A DNA stretch of 64,000 bases, from NCBI RefSeq assembly GCF_002208135.1, contig NZ_CP021646.1, forward strand, positions 2,420,001 to 2,484,000, in the 5' to 3' direction. The stretch's first letter is position 1, and each line of letters begins with the position of its first letter. Below the pieces are notes generated by a model that was not told the origin of the DNA, did no database searches, and worked only from the letters and a program-made list of their open reading frames with translations. Shown piece after piece: positions 41,801 to 52,700 of this stretch. This stretch comes from Pseudoalteromonas piscicida. GTDB taxonomy: Bacteria > Pseudomonadota > Gammaproteobacteria > Enterobacterales > Alteromonadaceae. Made by a program: the position numbers and the translations under genes.

Positions 41801-43713
41801 GACTGGCACAAAGCCATCAAAGCATTAGTTTGGTCAATAACCAAATGCAGACAACGCTTAGCCAATGGCACAACAACACCGAGTCATTTGCCACCGACAA
41901 AGATCTGGCAAGCTTAGTAGAGCAGCACGCCGCTAACACCCCAGAGCTTACAGCCTTGTTAACCAGCAGCGGTGAAGCGCTGTCTTATGCCGAAGTGAAC
42001 GGTAAAGCCAATGCCCTTGCGAAGCAAATCCTTGCTCAGCACCCCAAAGCCCAAGCTGGCCTATTGCCTGCCGATACCCCTATCGCCCTCTACTTTTCTC
42101 GCAGTAGCGAGATGCTTATTGCTATTTTGGCCGTGCTAAAAGCCGGTGGCGCCTATGTGCCTGTTTCACCGGATTACCCAGAAGCTCGGGTTGAGTTTAT
42201 TTTAACTGACACCAACACCGACTTAGTGCTAACGCAGGAGCGCCACTTGCCATCACTTAAGCCTGTGCTTGGAAAAGCTTCAGTGCTCGGCGTGAAGGCG
42301 CTCGGCGTAAACACTCATGCACTTGCAGTGGAGTCAGAGAACCCAGTGCACCCAACAGCGTTGGCTAACTTGGCTTATATCATCTACACCTCAGGAACAA
42401 CCGGGCAACCAAAAGGCGTGATGCTCACTCAGCACAATGTGCTTTATTATCTTCACGCCATAACCTGCCAGTTAGGTGACAAGTATCGTAACATCGACTT
42501 TTCTTCTAACTACTGTTTTGACCTGTCGGTGACCACCACCTTATGCCCGCTCCTTGCTGGACAAACGGTATGTGTCTATGAAGGCGATATTCTTGATGCC
42601 GCCGCTTTTAGAGCTCACCTAAGTGCCGCGAATGTTGGCTTTGTAAAAACCACACCGAGCCTTGCCATGGCGCTCTTGCCTGGCAGCGATACTCACGTTG
42701 ATACCCTCATGCTCGGCGGTGAAGCGCTGACTGAGCAAGCCATTGCCGCATTAAGCGACCATGTGAACGCTATTTTCGATGAATATGGCCCAACGGAAGC
42801 CACGGTCGGCGCGATGCTAGCACAGGCCTACCCGCGTCTTCATCAAGGCATAGGTAAAGCCTACCCTAATGTTAATCTTCATGTGTTATCTGAGTCGCTC
42901 CAACCCATGCCCATTGGTGCGCCGGGTGAGTTATATATTTCAGGCCTTGGGGTTGCTCGCGGTTACTTAAACCGCCCTGAACTTAATGCTGAGCGCTTTA
43001 TTGATAATCCATTTAGTCACGACCCCGCCCATAGCAAGCTGTACAAAACCGGTGACCTTGCCCGTTTCCTAGACAGCGGCGACTTGGTGTATCTCGGTCG
43101 TAACGATGAGCAGGTGAAAATTCGTGGCTATCGTGTCGAATTAGGCGAGATTGCGGCAGCTATTATCGACCAGCAAGGCGTACAAAACGCGGTAGTGATT
43201 GATGTGCCTGCACCGCAAGGCAAAGCATTAGCCGCCTACCTTGTTGCAGAGCCCACTCTCGAACTCACTGAGTTAAAACTCGCCCTGAGTGCCGCTTTAC
43301 CTGAATACATGGTGCCCAGCCACTTTACCCTAATCGGGCATATTCCACTCACGGGTAACGGTAAGCTTGACCGCAAGGCACTCCCCACACCGGAGCTTCA
43401 AGCCGACAACCTCTATGTGGCACCGCGTAATGCCTTAGAGACTCAGCTTTGTGAGATTTGGCAGCAGGTACTTGGCCTTGAACAAGTGGGCATTGAGGAT
43501 AACTTCTTCAGTATTGGGGGGGACTCTATCTCGGCTATCCGGTTGATGAATGCTTGTAATAAAGCACTGGATTTAAACATCCCAATTTCAGCCCTGTTTG
43601 AGCATACCCATATTGCCGCAATCGTCGACAACTTAGAGACGTTGAGTGGGGATATCGAAATTAAAGCAGACTCCGGATCACAACAAGAACAAACTAATAG
43701 CATGAGGATTTAA
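35854..43713 (+). CDS. altL: NRPS: dock - C - A(Val) - T - E - C - A(Asn) - T
   Basis: The protein is 2619 aa. Residues 1-56 (MLNLCQSLAKDNIALWANGD) are a TubC-type N-terminal docking domain. Module 2 follows: C (EHHSISDGWS), A with pocket DAFWLGATFK (Val-like; standard DAFWIGGTFK), T (GGDSIVSI near 1067) and an epimerase starting LLPIQQWFF near 1129. Module 3 follows: C (EHHAINDGWS), A with pocket DLTKLGEVGK (exact Asn code) and T (GGDSISAI near 2552). No epimerase follows the second T, so the first Asn stays L. The C-terminus ends in NSMRI, a probable docking tail for AltM. It starts 3 bp after altK, with a near-identical GATTTAA-(A)CCATG junction at both NRPS boundaries. Confidence 0.93.
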   Translation: MLNLCQSLAKDNIALWANGDKLKVVHGEQGLSQQWVDYLKANKAALLDYLVSQQVFSEQDFEQLLAAERKKASEIRAIFDANSMQKGFVYHHLAQPNDDAYRVQLVIDYHQALDVDAYQQAWILASMRYPALRTAFNWENEIIQVIKGGAGFTPNHFRFHDFSTLDQIEQQARIDKLIHDDRNTPFDLTQPGLMRFAIVKRADTHYTLIKAEHHSISDGWSFPVMLQTVHQNYAKLTKGEPVIVEEETAYLQTQALYQQNQKSSDSYWQTQKAQFGEPNDINRLLSKNIDQSGSSQIRKAAASELKLSSECHQQLKAFAKQHGLTLNVLMQFAWHKVLQSYCDAEQTIVGTTVSGRELPIDGIHASVGLYINTLPLALDWQETASIRTQLIALKDKIAELNGNSSVSLSQLQEPNTRLFNSLFVFENYPTPAGQDVLEWSFDKMIEKVDYPLTISIVEQQDILLLKLSFCETMLAPSKAQRLLTQMTLVLDAIIADENQPHSQISLLSNDERAPMVEVDEHADYLHSTIHELVAQQVQKTPTRIALVEGEMQLTYQELEQSANNLAAYIKDHVDVGSHRFVGLFCERSIAMVIAKLAILKAGCAYVPLNPDYPDQRIEYMLNDTQLGLILTQSELRPRIETLVVSCDAEPQITCLDSLSLSDAAPVLSGAHAQTEAYVIYTSGTTGEPKGVVVPHRGVVSLVQDTDLINTSENDVFIHLSNPNFDAATFEIWTPLINGCKLVVASAQQGADPDSLSRLIKQHGVSVLWLTRTLFDSLYLQQPDIYDNVRCVLTGGEAITPSIVKRILARDTRPELVINAYGPTESTTFTTFYPCANIDGPVPIGQAINHRQVLLLDKHLNPVPYGATGEIFIAGAGLACGYLNKPEMSAARFIDNPFASAKAKQLGLDKLYKTGDLGRWSESGVLEFLGRNDHQVKIRGFRIELAEIEAQLNELAQVKVAAVVVFEQAGNKQLAAYVVPEHGELDLNAVKQELAQVLPSYMIPSYFEVMSALPFNNNGKLDHKQLPTPTVVDEDNYQAPSSELEKQLCGIWQSVLGLEQVGVNDDFFKVGGDSIVSIQLVSALRKAGFNLQVKDIIDAPSVAAQAYLIQHVSTDTIELITEQGRLSGEFALLPIQQWFFDLGLPNPHHWNQAFTLHLPEHIEHTGLTQAIQALSEHHDMLRCHFVQTSNGVKQAYQAVIELEVPLLDATALSKDALFNELTKLQSQFDLFNGPLWQAALVKTAEGSQVFFAFHHAIIDVVSWRVLSQDLQTLLSGEALTDKLTSYRQWVDAIATYPAAHPEQAYYWQQVQKGFTSQPTYSAQSQYSITFEQETTAKLLRDANLGLNTDINDLLLAALNIALHSTFDSTVNHIQLEGHGRENIDPRLDVSQTLGWFTSMYPVRLEHHDDVIATIANTKEMLRHIPDKGVGYGAFVQADKVSAIRPQVSFNYLGQLNQQQQQSRDWQLDDTQAGYVMTEANAQADNALLLNINGAVRGDKLHFDVVSRLNQSQSLAFVEHFEMALHQVINASCELAAQTPQQTPSDLGLSDLSYGHYQALSKHYNIEALYPANSLQQGFIYHAVNFPTDDAYRVQLVMDIEQVLEVEHFIHAWRLASLRFPILRTAFDWQECLLQVVCRDASIDDSYFTIVDLSSLDEHGQQQAISKAQAEDRQIPFDLSQPGLIRFTLFKRNENLYTLIKTEHHAINDGWSGPLMLQAVAEYYRQLCAGKTPEVQAQQTYLEAQAYYLKNAKQTQTYWQQQQAEFNTANDINLLLGGQYDLSQSRIVEQVQSVQFSLQGEAFRSLQHTCQQAGVTLNVALQFAWHKLLQTYSGDSQTIVGSTVSGREIPVDGIEQAVGLFINTLPLVVNWQAEASCNDILKAIQKGVAALNSHSDMSLSKLQRDGQRLFHTLFVFENYPTPENTGSWKFRESIEKGDYPLSVVAQSEQDRLDFVMHYNGEWLSTARAEWILDQVQAILVQLGERLAQSHQSISLVNNQMQTTLSQWHNNTESFATDKDLASLVEQHAANTPELTALLTSSGEALSYAEVNGKANALAKQILAQHPKAQAGLLPADTPIALYFSRSSEMLIAILAVLKAGGAYVPVSPDYPEARVEFILTDTNTDLVLTQERHLPSLKPVLGKASVLGVKALGVNTHALAVESENPVHPTALANLAYIIYTSGTTGQPKGVMLTQHNVLYYLHAITCQLGDKYRNIDFSSNYCFDLSVTTTLCPLLAGQTVCVYEGDILDAAAFRAHLSAANVGFVKTTPSLAMALLPGSDTHVDTLMLGGEALTEQAIAALSDHVNAIFDEYGPTEATVGAMLAQAYPRLHQGIGKAYPNVNLHVLSESLQPMPIGAPGELYISGLGVARGYLNRPELNAERFIDNPFSHDPAHSKLYKTGDLARFLDSGDLVYLGRNDEQVKIRGYRVELGEIAAAIIDQQGVQNAVVIDVPAPQGKALAAYLVAEPTLELTELKLALSAALPEYMVPSHFTLIGHIPLTGNGKLDRKALPTPELQADNLYVAPRNALETQLCEIWQQVLGLEQVGIEDNFFSIGGDSISAIRLMNACNKALDLNIPISALFEHTHIAAIVDNLETLSGDIEIKADSGSQQEQTNSMRI
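41867..43510 (+). repeat. Near-identical Asn A-domain duplication, copy 1 (in altL)
   Basis: From the start of the adenylation domain to the start of the carrier domain, this DNA is nearly the same as 45249-46881 in altM; long stretches (for example 42600-43240) show no or almost no differences. The only length change I see is 12 bp near 42290 (an extra four residues here). Similarity stops abruptly at the carrier domains. Confidence 0.88.
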
Positions 43714-43715
43714 CC

Positions 43716-46700
43716 ATGTTGTCATTGCTCGCTGAACTGAAAGATCACAATCTCTCAATCTGGTTGCAAGACGGCGGACTAGAGCTGTCATTTGGCGCGC
43801 AAGCGCCAGATGCTGCACTTGTTGCAAAGTTAAAGTCAAATAAAACGCAGCTAATGGATTACCTTGAAGCAAAAGCCATTTTTTCAAAGGATGCGTTTAA
43901 TACACTGCCAGAATTAAACCGCCATCCGCTTTCGTTTGCGCAAGAGCGTTTATTATTTATCGAACGGTTAGAAAATGGCACCAACGCTTATCATATTCCG
44001 TTTTTGGTTAAACTCTCTGAGCACACCGAGCTTACGCGATTAACACAAGCACTGAATATCGTGTTAGATAGGCACGAAGTGCTTCGCAGTGTCTATCGTC
44101 AAGACGATCAAGGCCACGACTATCAAGAAGTGTTGAACGCCAGTATTGAAATTGAACCGAGCGCGGTCGCTGACTTAGCAGCGCTTAATACGGCTGTTAA
44201 ACAAGCGATTAGTACACCATTTGACTTAGCCAATGAGCCTATGTTCAAGGTTTGCTGTTGGACAGTAGGCGCTGAACGTTACGTGCTATTCATGTGGCAC
44301 CATATTGCGTTTGACGGCTGGTCCACCGAAATCTTTATGCGTGAGCTACACCAAGCCTATTTTATGCTGGCTTCAGGCAAAACGCCTGAGCTACCAGCGC
44401 TTGAGTTACAGTACCAAGATTACGCAAAATGGCAGCGCGAGTACCTCAGCGGCGATACCTTAACTAAGCTTTTAGACCACTGGACTGATGCACTTGCAGG
44501 CGCTGAGCAGCTTGAATTACATTCGCCACTACCAAGACCAAATGAATATCAATATCACGGTGCCGACCACCGTATTCATTTGGGTCGGGAACGAAGCGAA
44601 GCCCTAAAGGCCATAGCCAAAACGCAACAAACTAGTCTTTATGTAGTACTGCTCAGCAGCTGGGCATTAACATTACAAGCAACCAGCGGTCAGTCAGATT
44701 TAGTCATCGGTACGCCGTCTGACAACCGTCATCTGAGCCAAACGCAAAACCTTATTGGCTTTTTGGTCAATAGCTTAGCCCTGCCAGTTCATATTGATAA
44801 CACACTGGACTTTAATGCCTTAATCCAACAAGTGCACCAGACCCTAAAAGCGGCAAAGGCGCACCAAGACCTGCCATTTGATAAATTGGTCGACGCCCTA
44901 AAATTACAACGGGATCCGTCTCGCCATCCGCTATTTCAGATGATGTTTGCGCTTGAGCAATTTAAAAATAATAGCGACAACAGCAGCCAACAGCTATTTA
45001 TGCCTGTGGATGAATCACAAGTAAAAGCGCTACATAAAGTGGCTAAGTTCGACATCAGTTTACTGCTACAAAATGGCGATGAAGAAGTATTTGGTGATAT
45101 TAACTACGCCACTGCGCTATTCCCAAGTGACTGGATCGCAACTCTTGCTGAGCGCTTTATTAATATTATCGATCAGGTGATCGGCAGAGCCGCACAGCCA
45201 CTTGCAAAAATAGCCCTACAAAATAGAACTGAGACTGACACACTCCGTGCTTGGCATGACAACGCGGAGTCGTTTGCCACCGATAAAGATTTGGCCAGCT
45301 TAGTGGAGCAACACGCCGCTAACACCCCTGAGCAGACGGCCATGTTAACCAGCAGCGGTGAGGCACTGTCTTATGCCGAAGTGAACGGTAAAGCCAATGC
45401 CCTTGCGAAACAAATCATTGCGCAGCACCCGAAAGCCCAAGCAGGCCTATTGCCTGCTGATACCCCTATCGCACTCTACTTTTCTCGCAGTAGCGAGATG
45501 CTTATTGCTATTTTGGCCGTGCTCAAAGCCGGTGGTGCCTATGTGCCTGTTTCACCGGATTATCCCGAAGCTCGGGTTGAATTTATTTTAACCGACACCA
45601 ACACCGACTTAGTGCTAACGCAGGAGAGCCACTTGCCGTCACTTAAGCCTGTGCTTGGAAAAGCCACAGCGCTCGGCGTAAACACCCGTGCGCTGGCGGT
45701 GGAGCACGAGAACCCAGTGCGCCCAACGGCGTTGGCTAACTTAGCTTATATCATCTACACCTCAGGGACAACCGGACAACCAAAAGGCGTGATGCTCACT
45801 CAGCACAATGTGCTTTACTACCTTCACGCCATAACCTGCCAGTTAGGTGACAAGTATCGTAATATCGACTTTTCTTCTAACTACTGTTTTGACCTGTCGG
45901 TGACGACCACCTTATGCCCGCTCCTTGCTGGACAAACGGTATGTGTCTATGAAGGCGATATTCTTGATGCCGCCGCTTTTAGAGCTCACCTAAGTGCCGC
46001 GAATGTTGGCTTTGTAAAAACCACACCGAGCCTTGCCATGGCGCTCTTGCCTGACAGCGATGCACAAGTCGATGCCCTCATGCTCGGCGGTGAAGCGCTG
46101 ACTGAGCAAGCCATTGCCGCATTAAGCGACCATGTGAACGCTATTTTCGATGAATATGGCCCAACGGAAGCCACGGTCGGCGCGATGCTAGCACAGGCCT
46201 ACCCGCGTCTTCATCAAGGCATAGGTAAAGCCTACCCTAATGTTAATCTTCATGTGTTATCTGAGTCGCTCCAGCCCATGCCCATTGGTGCGCCGGGTGA
46301 GTTATATATTTCAGGCCTTGGGGTTGCTCGCGGTTACTTAAACCGCCCTGAACTTAATGCTGAGCGCTTTATTGATAATCCATTTAGTCACGACCCCGCC
46401 CATAGCAAGCTGTACAAAACCGGTGACCTTGCCCGTTTCCTAGACAGCGGCGACTTGGTGTATCTCGGTCGTAACGATGAGCAGGTGAAAATTCGTGGCT
46501 ATCGTGTCGAATTAGGCGAGATTGCGGCAGCCATTATCGACCAGCAAGGCGTACAAAACGCGGTAGTGATTGATGTGCCTGCACCGCAAGGCAAAGCATT
46601 AGCCGCCTACCTTGTTGCAGAGCCCACTCTCGAACTCACTGAGTTAAAACTCGCACTGAGTGCCGCTTTACCTGAATACATGGTGCCCAGTCACTTTACC

Positions 46701-49700
46701 CTAATCGAGCATATTCCACTCACGGGCAACGGTAAACTTGACCGCAAGGCTCTACCCACGCCAGAGCTTCAAGCCGACAACCTCTATGTGGCACCGCGTA
46801 ATGACTTAGAGACCCAGCTTTGTGAGATCTGGCAACAGGTACTTGGCCTTGAGCAAGTGGGCATTGAAGATAACTTCTTCCAAATCGGCGGCGATTCCAT
46901 TGTCAGTATTCAGCTGGTTTCACGCTTAAGAGAAGCAGGATTAACGGTACAAGTTAAAGAGATATTTGCCGCCCCAACTCCCGCGCGGCTGGCAAAACTT
47001 ATCAATGCTAACGGCGACAAGAAGATTACTATAAAAGCGGAGCAAGGCCAGCTTGAAGGCGAGTTTGATTTACTTCCTATCCAACAGTGGTTCTTCGCAA
47101 ATCAGTTTGCTAACCCCGCACACTTTGCCCAAACTTTCGCTACTGTGATGCCAAGTACAATCAGTGATGAGCGATTAGTTGCGCTATTGTCCGAGCTTGC
47201 CGAGCAACATGATGTGCTTCGACTTGTTTTCAATCAAAAGACAGCGCACATTACCCAGCAGTATCAACAAAATAGCTCCATGGCGCCGTTAGTTAAGCTC
47301 GATGCAGATACACTCAGTGACGATGCGCTTACCAAGCAATTAACCGCCTTGCAGTCACAGTTTAATTTCAATGCTGGCCCATTATGGCAGGCGATCCGCG
47401 TCAAGCGCCAAAGCCAAGACATATTGGTACTGGCCTTCCACCACCTGATCATTGACTTTGTCTCTTGGCGGATCTTAATTGAAGATTTAAATAGCCTTTA
47501 TCAAGGCAAAGAATTGGCTGAAAAAACCTCAAGCTATCGTCAATGGGTTGAGACCTTAACCCAATATGCAAATGCCCAAGCGGCGCAAATCGATTACTGG
47601 CAGGAAGTACTTGATACTTGCCAAACACATTTAACAGCAAAGAACACACCGATAAATCAAGTGATTAAGCTCGACTCTGCATTTACACAAGCGCTGCTAT
47701 TTGATGCTAATCAGGGATATCATACCGAGCCTCGAGACCTTATTATCGCCGCACTTTCACTAACTCTGGCCCATATCACCGGCAGTAACGATCAGGTTAT
47801 TACACTTGAAGGGCACGGTCGTGAACACCTCGCTGAAGATATAGATCATTCACGCACCGTGGGCTGGTTTACGTCATTATATCCACTGGCACTCCATGCG
47901 GGTTCTAGTCTCGAAAGCGCTATCGTCAATGCCAAAGAGCAGCTGCGTAAATTGCCAAACAATGGCGTTGGTTTTGGTCAATTCTATTTTTCCAAACAAG
48001 TGACGGGGACTTTACCAACCGTTGCATTCAACTATTTAGGCCAAATCGGTGGCACAAAGACGCAGCAACCCAGTGGTGACTTCTACTTAACTGAAGCCAT
48101 TACAGGTCAACCAGTTGCAAGCGAAAATAACGGCCATTACGTTCTTGATATCAACGCGGCTATTATTCATGGTCAGCTTGTATTAAATTGCACCACAGCG
48201 TTGTCTGAAACCGAATTCGACCGATTCCAAAGCCAGTTCACAGCCAGTCTACAAGCAGTGCTCGACACGGCATTGCATACCAAATCACAAGGCGCCAAAC
48301 AAACGCCAAGCGACTATAACCTGACGGGCGTCAGCTTCACTCACTTAGATGCATTGCGTACACGCTATGACCTAGCCGCGGTTTATCCCGCAACAAACTT
48401 GCAGCAAGGCTTTATCTTCCACCAGCTCAATAGCCCAGAAGATACCGCGTATCGCGTGCAGTCACAGATGCAGTATTTCGATAAAATTGACACGATGCTT
48501 TACTGTCGTGCATGGCAATTAACCTCGCTGCAATATCCAGCGCTGCGCTGTGCCTTTGATGTTGAAGAAACCATGCTACAACTTATCGTTAATCACACCA
48601 GTGTTGATGAAGATAACTTTAGCGTGATTGATATGAGTCAATATTCGCAGGACGAGCAAGAGCAGCGCATCACGGCGCTCGCACACGAGACGCTCAACCA
48701 GCCATTTAATTTTGCAAGACCTGGGTTATTTACACTGCATTTGGTAAAACGCGATGAAGCGCATTATCACCTAATAAAAACTGAGCATCACAGCATTTGT
48801 GATGGCTGGAGTGGCCCGCTAGTTATGCAGTCCGTTCACCAAAACTATGCACAACTACTACAAGGTCGTGAGCCTGTTTTACAAGTCGATAACGCCTATT
48901 TAGACGCTCACGCTTACCTAAGAGATAATCAGGCCGCCACCAAAGCCTTTTGGCAATATCATGTCGCTGATTTATCACAGGCAAACGATCTTAACACCCT
49001 GTTTAGTCACTCTACAGATTTAGAAACGCGCCGTCATAATCATGATCCGCAGGCGCTACATTGTGCACTGTCCAGCGAGACGTTAGGTAAGTTGCAGCAA
49101 GTATGTCAGCAACATTCTGTCACCCTCAATGCAGCGGTCCAATTTGCCTGGCATAAACTAATTCAAATCTATACTCGCGACGAATTTACTTTAGTAGGTA
49201 CAACTATCGCAGGTCGTGACTTACCAATTGACGGCATAGAGCAAAGTGTTGGTGCTTACATCAATACGCTACCGCTTTATCTTGATTGGCCTACAGATGC
49301 TACCATCGCGCAGCAACTCGAGAAGATCCAAACGGCCATTTTGGACCTAAATAGCCATGCGAATGTGTCACTCGCGTCACTGCAACAAGGTGGTAATCGG
49401 CTATTCCAAAGCCTAGTCGTTTTCGAAAACTACCCTAGCCTTGAAAATGAACAAGCAGAGGCACAACAAGCTCGCTGGCAGTTTGACGCAGCACCAGAGC
49501 AAGTTGAATACCCACTTGCATTGATAGCAAAAGAGCAAGGAGAGCTGCAACTTGAGCTGATGTACGACGCCAGCTTGCTTTCGCCTGCACGTGCCGCACA
49601 ACTGCAATCTCAACTGCTACTTATCCTTGAGCAAATCGCTGACAATACTCTCTTACCGCATAACCACATTGAAATTGCCAATACAGTGGAAAAGGCCCGT

Positions 49701-52700
49701 ATTCTCAACGAGTGGAATAAAACCGAGCGCAAGTCATGTGGCTTTGAGAACTTCAACGACTTATTTAGTGAAAAAGTCGCCGTATCCCCTGATGCAACCG
49801 CGGTGGTTTGGCAAGACAAAGCACTAAGCTATCAAGCTCTCAACCGCCAGGCTTGCCAACTTGCCCAGCAATTATTGGTGATTAAGGCTGAGATTTACGG
49901 CAACGAGTATCAAGGTGATTTCCCAGTCTTATTGCTGCATGAAAAACAGTTGGATTCTATCGTTGCGATCCTCGCTATTCTTAAAGCAGGCGGTGGTTAT
50001 GTTCCTGTATCACCGGAGTTTCCTGACTCAAGGATTGAATATATTGCCAAGGACTGTGGTGCGAAAATCGTGGTCACCCAATCGGGATTAATGGATAGAG
50101 TTGAGAGTACAACACTTGCCTCACTGACACATGTACTCAGCGATACACCAATGGAGGAAACAAGCTCAGACCAAGCGGTATCGGTGAGCCCGTCTGATTT
50201 GGCTTATATTATCTATACCTCAGGCACCACAGGTAGCCCTAAAGGCGTAGAAATCAACCATGAGGCACTATTAAACTATGCCACGGACGACCACTTTATC
50301 GACCCCACACAACTGAGCAAAGTACTTAGCTTATCAAGTATTAGCTTCGACGCGTTTATTTTTGACTGCTTTGTCACACTCAGTAACGGCGCAGCGCTAC
50401 ACCTGATAGATAAACAGACTCAACTGGATCCAGAACGACTGATTGAGTACTGCCAAGCACAGCAGATTGATACGTGTTTTGTAACCACTGCGCTATTTAA
50501 TCGTTTAGCTAGTGAAGACTTCTTCTTACACGCCGGACTTAAACAGATTAATTTTGGTGGAGAGGCGGTCGACTTAGCTATGGTTGAGCGAGTTAAGCAT
50601 CAAGCGCCAGAGCTGATGCTGTACCACGCCTATGGCCCAACAGAGACCACCGTTTATGCGACTTGCTGCTTGCTCAATGATGTAAATCACGGCGCTCCAA
50701 TTGGCCGCGCCATTGCCAATAAAGCTGCTTACGTGTTGTCGCCTGCTGGCAAAATACTTCCACCGGGCGTGGCGGGAGAGCTTTATATTGGCGGCGCAGG
50801 TATGGCAAGACGCTATTTACACCGTCCAGATTTAACCGAACAAGCATTCTTAGTTAATCCATTCGCATCGGATAGGTATCTCAAAGGCGGTTGGAACAAA
50901 ATGTATAAAACGGGAGATTTGGTTAAATGGCGTGAAGATGGCTTATTAGAGTATGTGGGTCGTAATGATTTTCAGGTGAAAATTCGTGGTTACCGCATCG
51001 AACTTGGCGAGATTGAAACTGCGATTAAGCAACAACCGCAAATTCATACTGCTTTTGTAAAAGTAAACGAACAGGACGGTATCAAACGTATCGTGGCCTA
51101 TTTGGTCTTAGCAACTCCTGAGTCATTCGATGAAGTAAAGCTCAAGCAAACACTCTCACAAATGCTACCGAGTTATATGTTGCCAAGTGCCTACGTAACG
51201 TTAGACTCCCTACCCGTCACGGTAAATGGCAAGATTGATGCCCGAGCACTGCCACAGCCCGATTTTAGCCAGACTGAGGTTCACCATTCGCCAAACACAG
51301 AGCAGCAACGACACATCGCTAAAATCTGGTGCGCTGTATTGGGGATTAAGCAGGTTGGTTTGGAAGATAACTTCTTCCATATTGGTGGTGACTCAATTAT
51401 GAGCATTCAGCTCATGTCGGCTCTCAAACGTGCTGGCTATTCGCTGTCGACCAAAGACATATTTACGTATCCAACCCTAGTAGCGCTTTGTGCATTTTTG
51501 GCAAGTAATGAACAGGTAGAAATCGAGGCAGAGCAAGGTGAGCTCAGCGGAGAAATCCGCTTATTACCTATCCAGCAATGGTTCCTCAACTCCCATTACC
51601 GTCATAAAGCGCATTTTAATCAGTCGGTCATGCTCGCACTTCCGCACAATACTGCACTTGATACTTTAGAGAACGCACTTGCACAGCTGCATCAACAACA
51701 TGACATGTTGCGCGCTCAGTTTAGCAAAACCGAGACTTGGCAATCCCAATACCAAAGTATTGTAGCGTGTCCAACACCAAAGCTTATCCATTTGGACACC
51801 TCAGGGCTTGATGAGCAGCAAACCGGACTGATGCTAAGTGAAATACACGCCCGTTTTGAACTCGGCTCAGGTGCTTTGTGGCAACCGGTTTTACTCAGCG
51901 ATGATACGCCGCTAACTAGGCTTGTACTTATCGTTCATCACCTTGTTATTGATGGTGTTTCGTGGCGTATTTTGGTCGAAGACTTAAGCCGCTTGCTACA
52001 AGGCGACACCTTAAGCGACAAAACCAGCAGTTATCGCCAATGGTCAGACGTTGTGGCCCTGCATCCTTTTGAACAACAAATACCGTATTGGCAAAAAGTG
52101 TTAAGCACACAGCAAAACGTGCCTTACGGTAAATCACAACAGCGTCTTACGCATCAATTTGATACTCAGCTTACTGAGCAATTGCTACGCCTTGCTCCTG
52201 CTGGATTTAACACAGAAATCAATGACCTCCTAATGAGTGCGTTTACTCGGGCTTGGTGCAATACCTTTGCTACAAACTATTGCCACCTCACGTTAGAAGG
52301 CCACGGCCGAGAACATCTGAGTGACCATATTGATACCTCAAGAACACTAGGCTGGTTTACTAGCATGTTTCCGGTTGCCCTGAAAAATGACACGGATTTA
52401 TCGACGCTGATTATTCAAAGCAAAGAAACGCTTCGTGCCATTCCAGATAAAGGGTTGGGCTTCAGCGAATTGGTCAGACGTGGGGAATTTTCCTTCAATC
52501 AACTACCTAAAGTTAGCTTTAATTACTTGGGACAACTTGATAGCAACAATGATGCACAAGATCAGGACATACGAATGCTAAATGCACACTCAGGCGATGC
52601 CAGCAGCAAGGATAATCAGGACGAAATGGCACTCATTGTTAACGCCGAAGTGCGTCAAATGAAACTGCAAGTGAGCATTGCAAGTCAGTTAGATGAGACG

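Noticed and set aside
43504..43525. Possible sixth frame break at the G7 tract in altL
   Set aside because: The frame reads through correctly as IGGDS; the tract is intact.
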